Notes: generated by a model not told the origin, from the letters alone. DNA of 64,000 nucleotides from Allosphingosinicella sp042666435 (GCF_042666435.1 NZ_JBHTDC010000001.1:992001-1056000), one strand, 5' to 3'. Shown: positions 15,916-24,569, counted from the stretch's first letter. Numbers and translations are program-made.

Positions 15916-16374
15916 TTAGGCTAATTTGGGCGATACACTGAATCGAATGTCCCGTGCGTAAATCGAGCCACCGCCACCGCAAACATCATCGAAACCAATT
16001 TCGAAGTCTCCGGCAATTGCTGCCGTGTCGCTGGGCGGATGATGCTCCGGAAGCACCTTGCGAATCCCGAGTTCCAAGATCGTGGGATTGGAATGGCAAG
16101 ACATGACAGTTCCACTGACGCCAAGCAGATGCACGGTCACCTTCGCGTGGCGATCCAGAACAAAGTAACCTTTATCGTCGATCTCATCCGTCATGCGGAA
16201 AGCTTCAATCTCGATGATGCCATCGCCGCGCGAGAAACCCATGAAGGTGATCGTAGCGTCGTGGAACGACGGGAAAAATCCGAACCATGCAGTCACTTCC
16301 TGCGCACCTTCGAGGCTTTCGACCAAGGCGTGGTCCACCTGCCAAGAGGCAGTCTGAGAAGGCGAATACGGCAT
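15916..16374 (-). CDS. Hypothetical protein, possibly Imm50-like
   Basis: About 152 residues if started at the ATG of MPYSPSQTASWQ; the open frame begins further upstream in repeat DNA. The segment WFGFFPSFHDATITFMGFSR resembles the SFHDA motif I recall from immunity protein 50. It is followed by strands typical of a small beta-sandwich (VTVHLLGVSGTVMSC, FEIGFDDVCGGGGSIYARDI). The assignment is tentative; no toxin gene is next to it. Confidence 0.5.
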   Translation of the reverse strand: MPYSPSQTASWQVDHALVESLEGAQEVTAWFGFFPSFHDATITFMGFSRGDGIIEIEAFRMTDEIDDKGYFVLDRHAKVTVHLLGVSGTVMSCHSNPTILELGIRKVLPEHHPPSDTAAIAGDFEIGFDDVCGGGGSIYARDIRFSVSPKLA

Positions 16375-16456
16375 CGGCAAACCAGTAAGGAAATTGGCAC
16401 GGACGTCAAACCGGATGCATTGGAGTTCGCTAATCGAGCCGTTGTGGTCGTACCGC

Positions 16457-16487
16457 AAATGTCCGCTTTCCACCCTTAGCGGACCTT
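16457..16487 (+). repeat. Palindromic interspersed repeat, copy 5
   Basis: AAATGTCCGCTTTCCACCC then TTAGCGGACCTT, one unit between two minus-strand orphan genes. Confidence 0.62.
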
Positions 16488-16844
16488 GATGCTCTCGATG
16501 TTTCTGGCGGCTTCGACTGCATTGGGGATCACCCACCGCTCATCGTCCCACTCGAATATCTCACCCTCGTAGATCGTCTCGTCCGGATAGCGCAGAGTAT
16601 AGCTGCAAGAAACTTCCCGACGCCCGAGGGTCCGTGCCTGCCCGCAAAAGACGTTTGTGATGGATGAAGGGAGCAGCCGGTCGACGGTGATGCTATGCTC
16701 ACTTGCCTCCTCGCGGGCCTGAGGATCGCTGGCGATTGCCACATCACGAGCGCGGATGGCCGAAAGGAGTTCCTCGTCCGAGGGGCATAAATCGGATGAG
16801 ATGCAACGACTTAAGCTTGTGAGTACGACGAGGTAGGCAAGCAC
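16476..16844 (-). CDS. Small exported hypothetical protein
   Basis: A 122-residue product with the start set at GTG 16844 because AAAGGAG lies eight bases upstream; an upstream ATG at 16898 has no ribosome site. The N-terminus VLAYLVVLTSLSRC is a signal-like helix ending in Cys, so a lipoprotein is possible. The mature domain is acidic with a second Cys pair (VFCGQ, VSCSYTLRYPDETIYEG). Family not recognised. Its 3' end overlaps repeat copy 5. Confidence 0.6.
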   Translation of the reverse strand: MLAYLVVLTSLSRCISSDLCPSDEELLSAIRARDVAIASDPQAREEASEHSITVDRLLPSSITNVFCGQARTLGRREVSCSYTLRYPDETIYEGEIFEWDDERWVIPNAVEAARNIESIKVR

Positions 16845-17047
16845 AGGCAAAGCTCCTTTAGACAGACCAAGAATATCCCGGGCAAGGTCGGATTCCACTT
16901 AGCTCCCGCCCTACCATAGCGGGCGAGGTCAACCCCGATAGGGTTAAGATGCGATGGCGAAATGAAGCCCCGCGCGACCGCAGCGGGAGGCGAGCGATGC
17001 CATCGCGAACGTCGACGCGTCTCGACGGGGTCTCTCCCGATGTCCAT

Positions 17048-17078
17048 GAATGTCCACAATCCACCCGTTGCGGAAATT
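17048..17078 (+). repeat. Palindromic interspersed repeat, copy 6 (diverged)
   Basis: GAATGTCCACAATCCACCC then GTTGCGGAAATT, upstream of the gene at 17121. Confidence 0.5.
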
Positions 17079-17120
17079 CGACCAGCAAGGCACGTTGCCG
17101 GTTTCTAACGAGGGATGTTC

Positions 17121-17642
17121 ATGACTGCGCCCCGCCAGTTTGTAGCCGCGGTCTCCGTGCCCGAGCGACGGCGTTTATCACTGACCCATACTGGCGTTGA
17201 CCGCAGCAGCTACGGGTCATTTGAATGGCTAGGTTGGGAGTTGGTGATCGAGCGGCTCAGCAATACCGGCCAAGACTTCGCCGAATGGGATGTATGGGAG
17301 GAGACGATGCTTCAAATCCTCCGCTACGAAGAGGACTACGCAGAAGAGCCCGTCGTTTGGCGCGCCCTCGACACCAATCGAGAAGTGGACCTACGCTTAC
17401 TCCAGCCGACCTACGATGCAAGCATGCGCTTCGCCACGGCCTTGAAGACCGCCGTCGCCCCCAATGGCGACAAGCGCCTTTGCTTCAACCGCTACGATGA
17501 TGGCCGCTACCGCTTTACGCTTGAGGAGCGGCTCCGGGATGCGGACCTTGAGGCATGGGTGCCCAAGGACTGGTCCAGCGAACATTCGCACCTTGAGGCC
17601 GCTGAACGCGCGGCGCGAAGAAGATTCGACTGGCTCGAATGA
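17121..17642 (+). CDS. Hypothetical protein
   Basis: 173 residues from ATG 17121, chosen over 17115 because GAGGG sits six bases upstream. A soluble acidic protein rich in Trp, Glu and Arg (FEWLGWELVIERL, EEPVVWRALDTNREVDLRLL). It has no signal peptide or membrane segment and no recognised domain. It is bracketed by repeat copies 6 and 7. Confidence 0.6.
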   Translation: MTAPRQFVAAVSVPERRRLSLTHTGVDRSSYGSFEWLGWELVIERLSNTGQDFAEWDVWEETMLQILRYEEDYAEEPVVWRALDTNREVDLRLLQPTYDASMRFATALKTAVAPNGDKRLCFNRYDDGRYRFTLEERLRDADLEAWVPKDWSSEHSHLEAAERAARRRFDWLE

Positions 17643-17651
17643 TGAGCCGAT

Positions 17652-17708
17652 GAATGTCCTCTTTCCTTCCTCTCCGCAGCGTGCGCATTCGACCCATTGC
17701 GGGCATTG
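17652..17708 (+). repeat. Palindromic interspersed repeat, copy 7 (double unit, diverged)
   Basis: GAATGTCCTCTTTCC and GACCCATTGCGGGCATT, between orphan genes at 17121 and 17733. Confidence 0.55.
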
Positions 17709-17732
17709 AAGGTCGCCTGATAGGCTCCAGGC

Positions 17733-17993
17733 ATGACGGACCAACCTAACCAAGTGGCTCGCGACGAGTGGCAGACGCGCCTTTACGAAGCCACCCACAG
17801 ACTAAGCGTGGCCCTGCGAGAGCTGCACGACACGAACCCTTGGCCCGACCACCCGGCGCTGGAGCAGGCCGTCAGCACCCTTGCGACCGAGCTATGGGAC
17901 CGCTGCTTCCCTCTGACCGAAATAAGGGCGGCCTTCGAAGCAGCGGCTGCCGATCTGCCCCGTTATGCTGCGGGCCAAGAGGTCCGACCCTAA
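17733..17993 (+). CDS. Small hypothetical protein
   Basis: An 86-residue, mostly helical soluble protein (EWQTRLYEATHRLSVALREL, EQAVSTLATELWDRCFPL). No signal peptide, no recognised family. Coding potential is supported by codon bias and by its position between two repeat copies, like its neighbours. Confidence 0.55.
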   Translation: MTDQPNQVARDEWQTRLYEATHRLSVALRELHDTNPWPDHPALEQAVSTLATELWDRCFPLTEIRAAFEAAAADLPRYAAGQEVRP

Positions 17994-18000
17994 GTTTATT

Positions 18001-18020
18001 TTCGGTCCATTGCAGACATT
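18001..18020 (+). repeat. Palindromic interspersed repeat, copy 8 (half)
   Basis: TTCGGTCCATTGCAGACATT, the right half of a unit directly after an orphan gene. Confidence 0.5.
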
Positions 18021-18497
18021 GAGCCGCAGACGTGAAGAGCGAAGCGCCTGTAATCCTATCCTCAGCGAGAGGATTTATTGCTCTCTGGATCTTCTCGCCC
18101 GCTACACCTCGCCACCGGCTTCGCCCGCCCTCATGCCCTCGAAGGGAGGACTGGCGCTGGCACATCTGTGCCTGACCCCTTGCGGCATCCAGCAACTCTC
18201 AGAGAAGAAATAAACAGGTTAGCGGAACTTGGAAGGAGATTACGCGCTTTACAACGAGCTCTACAAATTATTTGTATGGAGAGCCAAAATCAGAGCTAAA
18301 TAAATCAGAACTAATTCCGACTCGCAGGCGTTGTTTATTAGTAAGTCATCCCCATATTGAATACTTAATCCGCTATCGGCTAGACGGAAATTTCACGATG
18401 CCTGACTGAAAAAACGGCGCGGCGCTCCCGCGAGTTCGTTGCGTATGCGATACGGATTGCATGCAAATCCTTGCCGCTCCGCTTAGGAGATAATGAC
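18021..18497 (+). other. Non-coding interval, lower GC, before RTX gene
   Basis: No convincing gene. From about 18200 to 18470 the base composition is clearly more AT-rich than the surroundings (runs such as AATTATTTGTATGG, CTAAATAAATCAG), typical of an acquired promoter region. The RTX gene ribosome site GGAG is at the end. Confidence 0.5.
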
Positions 18498-20015
18498 ATG
18501 GCGATCCTGACCGTTGGCCCCAATTCCACTTTCGACTCCATTGCCGACGCCATGACGGCTGCCGGACCGGGCGACACAATCCGCCTTGAGGATGGTTATT
18601 CTGACGAGCTGGCAGTTGTCACGCATAGCGGGATGATCATCACCGGCGGTTCGGATTCGACCAATATCGTCCTGCGTCTGGCGGTCGGGATTCCCGCCGT
18701 GTCTCTCGGGGGTGAAGCGCCGATACGCCTGTTCGACGCTCGCGACGGAAACGACATTGTTGGCAATGACGGCGACAACATGATTCAGGTCAGCGCGGGC
18801 GCGGATGCCGCCAGCGGGGGTCTGGGCCACGACCGGCTGGTCGTTGATTATCGTCTGGCGACTGGCGCCGTGACTGGGGACTCCACCTCCAGTTTTGCCG
18901 AGGCCGGCGGCGGCGGTCGGATGGTAACCGTCAATGGCGGGTTTGAAGATTTCACGATTTGGACGGGCTCCGGTGCCGATACGCTTACCACCGGGGATGG
19001 TGACGACATCATCCGTGCCGGGGACGGCGCCAACACCATCACCGCCGGACAGGGTGAAAATCTTATCATCGGTGGGAGCGGGACGGACACGGTCACCGCC
19101 CTCGACGGCGGCAATGTCGTGAACGCCGGTGACGGCGAAAATACCGTCACCACCGGCGCGGGCGGGGACGTTATCCAGACCGGAGTTGACGGCGATACGA
19201 TCGTAGCTGGCGCCGGCAACGATCGCGTGACCGCTCGCGGCGGTGCCGACACGATCTCTGCGGGGGCAGGCGACGATCTCCTGATTGTAGACTATTCGAA
19301 CGCGTTGACCGCAGTGACGGGCGGCGTCGAAAACGGTGGCATGTCCGGCTATGGCGGTCACATCGCGGATCTCGCCGGCGCAACGCTGGATTTTACCGGT
19401 GTCGAGCGATTTTGGATTCAGACCGGGTCGGGCAACGACAGTATCCGCACCGGCGACCGGAATGACAGGCTGAGCGGCGGGAGGGGAGGCGATCGCCTCG
19501 ATGCGGGCGGCGGCGTCGATCAGCTTGCCGGGGAGGCTGGAGATGACGTTTTGCTGGGCCGCGAGGGCCGCGACGTGCTGGCCGGGAATGGCGGCGACGA
19601 CCGGCTGTTGGGCGGCAGCGGGAATGATCGCCTGGCCGGCGGTCTCGGCGACGATCGACTCTTCGGCGGGACCGGGGAGGACCTGCTCCATGGTGGCGCC
19701 GGAAACGACAGATTCGTCTTCAACGAAGGGCTGGGCAGCCAGCAGGACCGCATCGCCGATTTCGAGGAAGCTGGCGATAATGACACCTTCCTGCTGGACG
19801 ATGCGATCTTCACTGCCTTGTCCGAGGGACGGCTCGACGCCGGCCAATTCCATCTTGGCACCAGCGCCCGCGATGCAGGCGACCGGATAATTTTCGACGA
19901 TGCGACGGGAGCCTTGTACTACGACGCGGACGGGACGGGCGCGATCGCGGCAGTCCATTTCGCGACGGTCGATCCCCATGCGAGCGTCACCTATACCGAT
20001 TTCCAGATTATCTAA
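18498..20015 (+). CDS. RTX-type calcium-binding protein, probable type I secretion substrate
   Basis: 505 residues from ATG 18498 (GGAG eight bases upstream); no N-terminal signal. Residues 1-65 look like a beta-helix cap (VGPNSTFDSIADAMTAAGPGD). Two blocks of glycine/aspartate-rich nonapeptides follow (GGxGxDxxx style), at about 140-255 and 310-405, binding Ca2+ after export. The C-terminus (about 410-505, FNEGLGSQQDRIADFEEAGDND) resembles the serralysin C-terminal region used as a type I secretion signal. No enzymatic domain and no type I exporter are seen nearby. It interrupts the array of orphan genes. Confidence 0.85.
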   Translation: MAILTVGPNSTFDSIADAMTAAGPGDTIRLEDGYSDELAVVTHSGMIITGGSDSTNIVLRLAVGIPAVSLGGEAPIRLFDARDGNDIVGNDGDNMIQVSAGADAASGGLGHDRLVVDYRLATGAVTGDSTSSFAEAGGGGRMVTVNGGFEDFTIWTGSGADTLTTGDGDDIIRAGDGANTITAGQGENLIIGGSGTDTVTALDGGNVVNAGDGENTVTTGAGGDVIQTGVDGDTIVAGAGNDRVTARGGADTISAGAGDDLLIVDYSNALTAVTGGVENGGMSGYGGHIADLAGATLDFTGVERFWIQTGSGNDSIRTGDRNDRLSGGRGGDRLDAGGGVDQLAGEAGDDVLLGREGRDVLAGNGGDDRLLGGSGNDRLAGGLGDDRLFGGTGEDLLHGGAGNDRFVFNEGLGSQQDRIADFEEAGDNDTFLLDDAIFTALSEGRLDAGQFHLGTSARDAGDRIIFDDATGALYYDADGTGAIAAVHFATVDPHASVTYTDFQII

Positions 20016-20186
20016 CCCCTGCGCGGCGCCGATGTAGGCAAATTGCCTCGTCGGCGCACGCCCAAGACAGCGGCCAACACCTTTGGATGACCTCGTCGGC
20101 AAACCGCGATCGTGACGGGCAACTGGTGCTTACCCAACGACTGAATATTATCCGTCTGCTTCCGGGAGGATCCGCTGAGGACCGCG

Positions 20187-20255
20187 TCAATGCCCGCTTT
20201 CCACCCTTTCCGGACATTCGGCCGAATGTCGCCTTTCGACCCATTGCGGACATTG
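20187..20255 (+). repeat. Palindromic interspersed repeat, copy 9 (canonical double unit)
   Basis: Unit A (AATGCCCGCTTTCCACCC...CGGACATTCGG) is fused to unit B (CCGAATGTCGCC...CCATTGCGGACATT). The junction ACATTCGGCCGAATGT is itself a palindrome. Confidence 0.7.
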
Positions 20256-20270
20256 GCCGGCTCTTGCAGG

Positions 20271-20705
20271 ATGGCCGAAATGGAGCCGGACACATTCTTG
20301 GAAGAGGGCGCTCGCGTCCTCGCAGAGAAGCTGGAGCCGCTTGGCTACGAGTTCGCCATTATCCAGCCGCCATTGACGGGAAGCGGTGGGCCATTCGCGT
20401 GGGCCGCCTTCAAGCATGGCAGTCGCGAGATACAGCTTTGGGCTCGTTTCCACCGGCTCGGCAGCGTCCGCTACCGGCTGGGAAACCATGAGTTCACGCA
20501 TCAGGATTACATGCGGGCTTTGGGACGGGAGAGGACCGCTCATTAGCCCGGATTTGACGACGGAGATCCGTTGGGCGGTTTCAAGAGATTGCGCCACGAC
20601 CTGAGCTATTGCGATGAGTTCCTGAGCGGAGACGCTGCCTCTGTCGTGGAAAGAGTTCGGGCGCTGCCAACCGGAAAATCAGGTTTTCAGGCCCTGGGCT
20701 CCTAA
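20271..20705 (+). pseudogene. Hypothetical gene interrupted by an in-frame TAG
   Basis: The frame from ATG 20271 stops at TAG 20544-20546 after 91 residues (HQDYMRALGRERTAH). The same frame then continues without interruption as PGFDDGDPLGGFKRLRHDLS and on to TAA at 20703-20705. The two halves read as one 144-residue protein with one codon changed to TAG (Tyr is the most economical original). The continuing frame keeps a natural composition. An ATG at 20280 is an alternative start with a better-spaced AGGA. Family unnamed. Confidence 0.65.
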
Positions 20706-20769
20706 CGTCCGCTTTCCACCCTTTCCAGACGTTCGGCCGAATGTCGCCGTTCGACCCATTGCGGACATC
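20704..20769 (+). repeat. Palindromic interspersed repeat, copy 10 (canonical double unit)
   Basis: AACGTCCGCTTTCCACCC...CAGACGTTCGG followed by CCGAATGTCGCCG...CCATTGCGGACAT. Almost identical to copy 9; it overlaps the stop codon of the broken gene. Confidence 0.7.
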
Positions 20770-20793
20770 AACGCATCGGCGCATTATTGAAGA

Positions 20794-21126
20794 ATGACTA
20801 GTCGCCAAGCCGACGCGGAGTGGGTGCCGAGGCAGAAGATCGCCTACGCCTGCTTTGACTGCCGCAAATCTTGGAAACATAGCCCCTCCGTAGAAGCAGT
20901 CTGTCCTCAGTGCGCCCGACCTCTCAAAGAGATGGGGCGGTCCTTCAAAGCGCCGCGACAGAGCGATCAGAAGCAATGGGAGAAGGTGCAGCGTCTCTGG
21001 GAGGGGGGCTTTCGGTTCAGCAGTCTTGGTAACGGTAATGACGGTGAGCGATTTCCTGAAAAGCTGCGCGAGGTGGATGACTTTATCAGGCGTAATCCAA
21101 CCCATCCATGGCGCGTGAATGGCTGA
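20794..21126 (+). CDS. Small zinc-ribbon-like protein
   Basis: A 110-residue soluble protein with a four-cysteine knuckle pair: YACFDCRKSW (Cys20, Cys23) and AVCPQCARPL (Cys37, Cys40), the spacing of a zinc ribbon. The rest is basic then acidic and helical. Function unknown; nucleic-acid or protein binding is a guess from the ribbon. Lies between repeat copies 10 and 11. Confidence 0.65.
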   Translation: MTSRQADAEWVPRQKIAYACFDCRKSWKHSPSVEAVCPQCARPLKEMGRSFKAPRQSDQKQWEKVQRLWEGGFRFSSLGNGNDGERFPEKLREVDDFIRRNPTHPWRVNG

Positions 21127-21132
21127 GAGCGC

Positions 21133-21162
21133 AACGTCCGCTTGCCACCCATTGCAGACATT
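21133..21162 (+). repeat. Palindromic interspersed repeat, copy 11
   Basis: AACGTCCGCTTGCCACCC then ATTGCAGACATT; last copy seen in the window. Confidence 0.62.
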
Positions 21163-21187
21163 CGGCACCGTCCCGCATTGTTAGACC

Positions 21188-21541
21188 GTGCTCAAACCCA
21201 TTTCCTCCTTTCTAGGAATCATGAGCCTCGCTCTGGGAGCCGTCGGGCTGTTCTTGCCGCTGCTCCCCACGGTACCCTTCGTTCTCTTGGCCGCCTTCTT
21301 CCTTTCAAAGGGCAGCCCTCGGCTGGAACGGTGGCTCCTTAGGCACCGTCAATTCGGCCCACCGATCAGAGCCTGGCGAGATAGCGGGAGCATCAGCCCT
21401 GCTGGCAAGCGTGGTGCCTATGCCACCTTTGCCCTCAGCGCCCTTGCCGGAATTCTACTTCTTGCGGCGCCGTGGGGCCTGCTCCCGCTTGCCGCAGCGG
21501 TGGCCGGAAGCGCCTGGATCTACAGACGCCCCGAGCAGTAA
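21188..21541 (+). CDS. YbaN/DUF454 family inner-membrane protein
   Basis: A 117-residue protein with a GTG start and three or four hydrophobic helices. The DUF454 signature is clear: FLGIMSLALGAVGLFLPLLP then TVPFVLLAAFFLSKGSPRLE, followed by RHRQFGPPIRAWRDSGSIS. E. coli YbaN belongs to the same family; function unknown. This is the one recognisable conserved gene among the orphans of this region. Confidence 0.88.
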   Translation: MLKPISSFLGIMSLALGAVGLFLPLLPTVPFVLLAAFFLSKGSPRLERWLLRHRQFGPPIRAWRDSGSISPAGKRGAYATFALSALAGILLLAAPWGLLPLAAAVAGSAWIYRRPEQ

Positions 21542-21645
21542 GCACCGACCGCTGGGTGGGTCTGGAGGAAGTTGCGAAGCGCGTGACGACTTGACCAAAG
21601 CAACTTGGCCAAACGCACCTGTCACCTGTTCCCGACGCGGCAGAC

Positions 21646-22476
21646 CTAATCCTGATGCTGGACGCTCTCCAGCTTGAGCCACTGCGCCATCAATCTGAGC
21701 TCCCCCTCAAGTCGTTCCCCGGTCTCGGCTGCCGCGTCGGGCTCGAACGTTGTGGAACGCACCACAAGCCTGGACCGCTGGCGATCGGCCTTGAGGTCGA
21801 CCCGCGCAACAATGCGATCGTCCATCAGGAACGGCAGGACGTAATAGCCGTGCACGCGCTTCTCCGCCGGCGTGTAGATTTCGATGCGATAACGGAACCC
21901 GAACAGGCGCTCGGTGCGAGAGCGCTCCCAGACCAACGGGTCGAATGGGGCGAGCAACGCCTGACCTCGTATGCGACGCGGTCGCCGCGCGTCGCGATGA
22001 AGGAACGTCGATTGCCTCCATCCAGCTACCTGGACGGGCAACAGCACTCCTTCTTCGACCAGCTCGGCGATTGCCGAGCGGGTGCTGTCGAGGCTGAGCC
22101 GGAAATAGTCCCGAAGGTCGGAAGCCGTGGCGATACCCAGAGCCCGGGCAGCTCTCTCAACCAATTCCCGCTGGGCATCCGGTGCAGCCGGCGTGGGGAG
22201 CGCCATGATGTCATTGGGGATCACTCGCTCGGTGAGGTCGTAGACGCGCTCGAAGCTGCCGCGGCGCGTTCGCGTGGTGATATGCCCAGCCCAGAACAGC
22301 CATTCGAGCGCAAGCTTGGTATCGCCCCATTCCCACCAACCGGCGCGGCTTTTGTTCTGCTCGAAGTCGGAAGCTGCCATCGGCCCCTCGGCACGGATGC
22401 GTGACATCGCCGCTTCCGCCTCCGTGCGGCGCTCCGCTGCGAACGCGCGGGCCCGCCCTAAGTCCCATGATCGCTC
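21646..22476 (-). pseudogene. 5'-truncated YcaQ/AlkX-type winged-helix protein (HTH_42)
   Basis: The minus-strand frame reads SWDLGRARAFAAERRTEAEAAMSRIRAEGPMAASDF and on to a complete C-terminal part, including QALLAPFDPLVWERSRTERLFGF then RYRIEIYTPAEKRVHGYYVL, strongly like the winged-helix DNA-glycosylase family of YcaQ (about 400 residues). An in-frame TAG lies at 22477-22479, and the first 120-140 residues of the family are absent; the DNA upstream is unrelated. A shorter product from ATG 22407 (253 residues) could be made but would lack the N-terminal domain. Confidence 0.8.
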
Positions 22477-22507
22477 CTAGGAAGCTACCTGCTATCAATG
22501 CGAAACT

Positions 22508-22687
22508 CCCTGTTCCATGCAATTGGCGCCCTGTTCTGCGGGATTTGTCTCCCTGTTTTAGCGGATAACAGGAAAGTGGATTGGGTGCGATTAAGCATCG
22601 GAAAACAGGAGCTAAAATGATCACGCGTCGTTCCAAGACGTTCGATGCACCCTGTTTTGGAGCCTAATTCGGTGAAGTTTCCCTGTT
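22508..22687 (+). repeat. CCCTGTT motif cluster beside tRNA-Ser
   Basis: Five CCCTGTT (22508, 22529, 22551, 22650, 22681) and two inverted AACAGG (22567, 22604) fall in 180 bp of otherwise gene-free DNA. The pair at 22551-22572 forms CCCTGTT, spacer, AACAGG. The interval 22480-22862 holds no gene. Clustered short sites next to a tRNA 3' end look like integrase arm sites or replication iterons. Confidence 0.6.
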
Positions 22688-22862
22688 ACGGCGCAAAGTC
22701 ACCCGTGCATCAGCCGGCGAGAGACAACTGGCGACGGGTCTCCAAAATTGCGCCTGAATTATGCGAAGCGAGCTCGGTGAAGATCGGAATCTGCACGAAT
22801 TAAGGCCCACTTACAGGAGGTTGTCCATCGCAGGGTGCTCAGAGACAAGTGCTGGGGGTGAA

Positions 22863-22952
<90 letters not shown>

Positions 22953-23148
22953 GCGAGACGAGGGGACACCCCGCTTGATGGGGCCGATCGACAGGGGCCG
23001 CGCTCTAGCCCAAGGATCGCGGCTTGCCAAGCCTGTCCGGGCGCCTGTCCCGCGTCCGACCGCAAGCCGGCCCCCGGCGCCCTTCCGGGTCACCCCGCGC
23101 GCGCTGCTCGCTTGCCTATCGACGGGCAAGGCCTACATGGGAGAGATG

Positions 23149-23529
23149 ATGCCGAGACACGAATCCCTCCTTACCGACCTCGCCGCCGCCGCCAAGGCGC
23201 CCCCGGTGACCCATGCCGACTTCGCGATCGGCGACGTGGTCAAGCACCGGCTGTTCGAGTTTCGCGGAGTCATATTCGATGTCGATCCCATCTTCGCCAA
23301 TAGCGAGGAATGGTATGAATCGATCCCCGAGGACGTGCGGCCGGACAGGGACCAGCCTTTCTACCACCTCCTCGCCGAAAATGCGGAATCGAGCTACGTC
23401 GCTTATGTCAGCCAGCAGAATCTGGTGCCCGACGACAGCGACGAGCCGGTCCACCATCCGGCGATCGCCGGCATCTTCGACGCTTATGCCGATGGCCGCT
23501 ACCGCCTGAAGCGCGAGCACCGGCATTAA
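23149..23529 (+). CDS. hspQ: Heat shock protein HspQ
   Basis: 126 residues. The core FAIGDVVKHRLFEFRGVIFDVDP then DQPFYHLLAEN, SSYVAYVSQQNLVPDD and the acidic-basic tail match the HspQ (YccV) family, which binds hemimethylated DNA in vitro and acts as a specificity-enhancing factor for Lon in enterobacteria. Two adjacent ATGs at 23146 and 23149 follow GGGAG; the second gives the better spacing. The long open frame upstream runs across the tRNA and is not coding. Confidence 0.9.
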   Translation: MPRHESLLTDLAAAAKAPPVTHADFAIGDVVKHRLFEFRGVIFDVDPIFANSEEWYESIPEDVRPDRDQPFYHLLAENAESSYVAYVSQQNLVPDDSDEPVHHPAIAGIFDAYADGRYRLKREHRH

Positions 23530-23570
23530 GTGGGCCGGCCGCGCGAACGCCGATTTGCGGCCCCGCTCGG

Positions 23571-23599
23571 TTGACAGACCACCCCCCCTTATGTAGCAG
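23571..23599 (+). promoter_or_regulatory. Probable promoter of rplU-rpmA
   Basis: A perfect TTGACA at 23571-23576 and a candidate -10 (TATGTA at 23590 or TAGCAG at 23594, the latter with 17-bp spacing). It sits about 80 bp before rplU, leaving a structured leader. Confidence 0.45.
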
Positions 23600-23677
23600 C
23601 CCGGTTTCCCGCGCGGGGCCTTTGGCCTCACGGCCATTTCCCATGCGGTCAATATTCTAGGGTAATTGGAACAAGCC

Positions 23678-24202
23678 ATGTTCGCAGTCGTGCGCACGGG
23701 CGGCAAGCAATATCGCGTCGCCGCCGGAGACAAGATCGTAGTCGAGAAGATCGCGGGCGAAGCCGGCGACACCATTCGCTTAAGCGACGTCCTGCTCGCG
23801 GGCGAAGGCGCGGAGCTGAAGTCGACCGACGGCCTCGCCGTTTCGGCCGAGATCATCGCCCAGGCCAAGGGCGACAAGGTCATCGTCTTCAAGAAGCGCC
23901 GCCGCCACAATTACCGCCGCAAGGCCGGTCATCGCCAGCAGCACACGATCCTGAGGATCACCGCGATCGGCGACGAGAAGGCCGCGAAGAAGCCTGCGAA
24001 GAAGGAAGCGGCCGAGGCCGCTCCGGCTCCGGAGGCCAAGGAAGCCGCTCCCAAGGCGGCTCCGGCCAAGAAGGAAGCCGCGGCCGCGAAGCCCAAGGCG
24101 AAGGCCGAAGCTCCGGCCAAGCCCGAGCCGGCCGAGCCGGTGAAGAAGGCGGCGACCAAAAAGGCATCGACCAAGAAGCCCGCCGCTGATAAGAACGCGT
24201 AA
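23678..24202 (+). CDS. rplU: 50S ribosomal protein L21 with long Ala/Lys/Pro tail
   Basis: 174 residues starting MFAVVRTGGKQYRVAAGD. The first 103 residues are a complete L21, including the signature FKKRRRHNYRRKAGHRQQHT. The rest (about 70 residues) is a low-complexity tail rich in Ala, Lys, Pro and Glu (KKEAAEAAPAPEAKEAAPK...). Similar tails occur on alphaproteobacterial L21. The protein binds 23S rRNA in the large subunit. rpmA follows after 24 bases. Confidence 0.97.
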   Translation: MFAVVRTGGKQYRVAAGDKIVVEKIAGEAGDTIRLSDVLLAGEGAELKSTDGLAVSAEIIAQAKGDKVIVFKKRRRHNYRRKAGHRQQHTILRITAIGDEKAAKKPAKKEAAEAAPAPEAKEAAPKAAPAKKEAAAAKPKAKAEAPAKPEPAEPVKKAATKKASTKKPAADKNA

Positions 24203-24226
24203 AGAGATCGAAGGTAGTATTACGTC

Positions 24227-24502
24227 ATGGCACATAAAAAAGCAGGTGGTAGCTCCCGCAACGGCCGCGACAGCGCGGGCCGGCGGCTGGGCGTGAAGAA
24301 GTTCGGCGGCGAAAGCGTCGTCGGCGGCAACATCATCGTGCGCCAGCGCGGCACCAAATATTATCCGGGCACCAACGTCGGCATGGGCAAGGACCATACC
24401 CTCTTTGCGCTTACCGACGGTCGGGTCTCGTTCCGCGACGGGAAACTCGGCCGCAAATTCGTATGCGTCGACATGCATATTAGCGCGCAAGCGGCGGAAT
24501 AA
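24227..24502 (+). CDS. rpmA: 50S ribosomal protein L27
   Basis: 91 residues beginning MAHKKAGGSSRNGRDSAGRR, the conserved N-terminus that reaches the peptidyl-transferase centre, followed by LGVKKFGGESVVGGNIIVRQ and GTKYYPGTNVGMGKDHTLFA. No cleavable N-terminal extension of the Firmicutes type. Same transcript as rplU. Confidence 0.98.
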   Translation: MAHKKAGGSSRNGRDSAGRRLGVKKFGGESVVGGNIIVRQRGTKYYPGTNVGMGKDHTLFALTDGRVSFRDGKLGRKFVCVDMHISAQAAE

Positions 24503-24569
24503 AGGACGATCGATAACGGGTCGTCCTTCAAGGGGCGGCCCCAGGTTCTCACAACAGAACCGTTTTCGA

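Noticed and set aside
20187..20270. Start of the gene at 20190 (MPAFHPFRTFGRM)
   Set aside because: This part is translation of the palindromic repeat, as are similar N-termini at several spurious frames nearby.
14043..21162. Integron cassette array with attC sites
   Set aside because: The repeats lack the canonical RYYYAAC and GTTRRRY core pairs, there is no integrase, and gene orientation is mixed.
22508..22687. Plasmid replication origin with iterons
   Set aside because: No rep gene or partition gene nearby; irregular spacing fits integrase arm sites better, though not proven.
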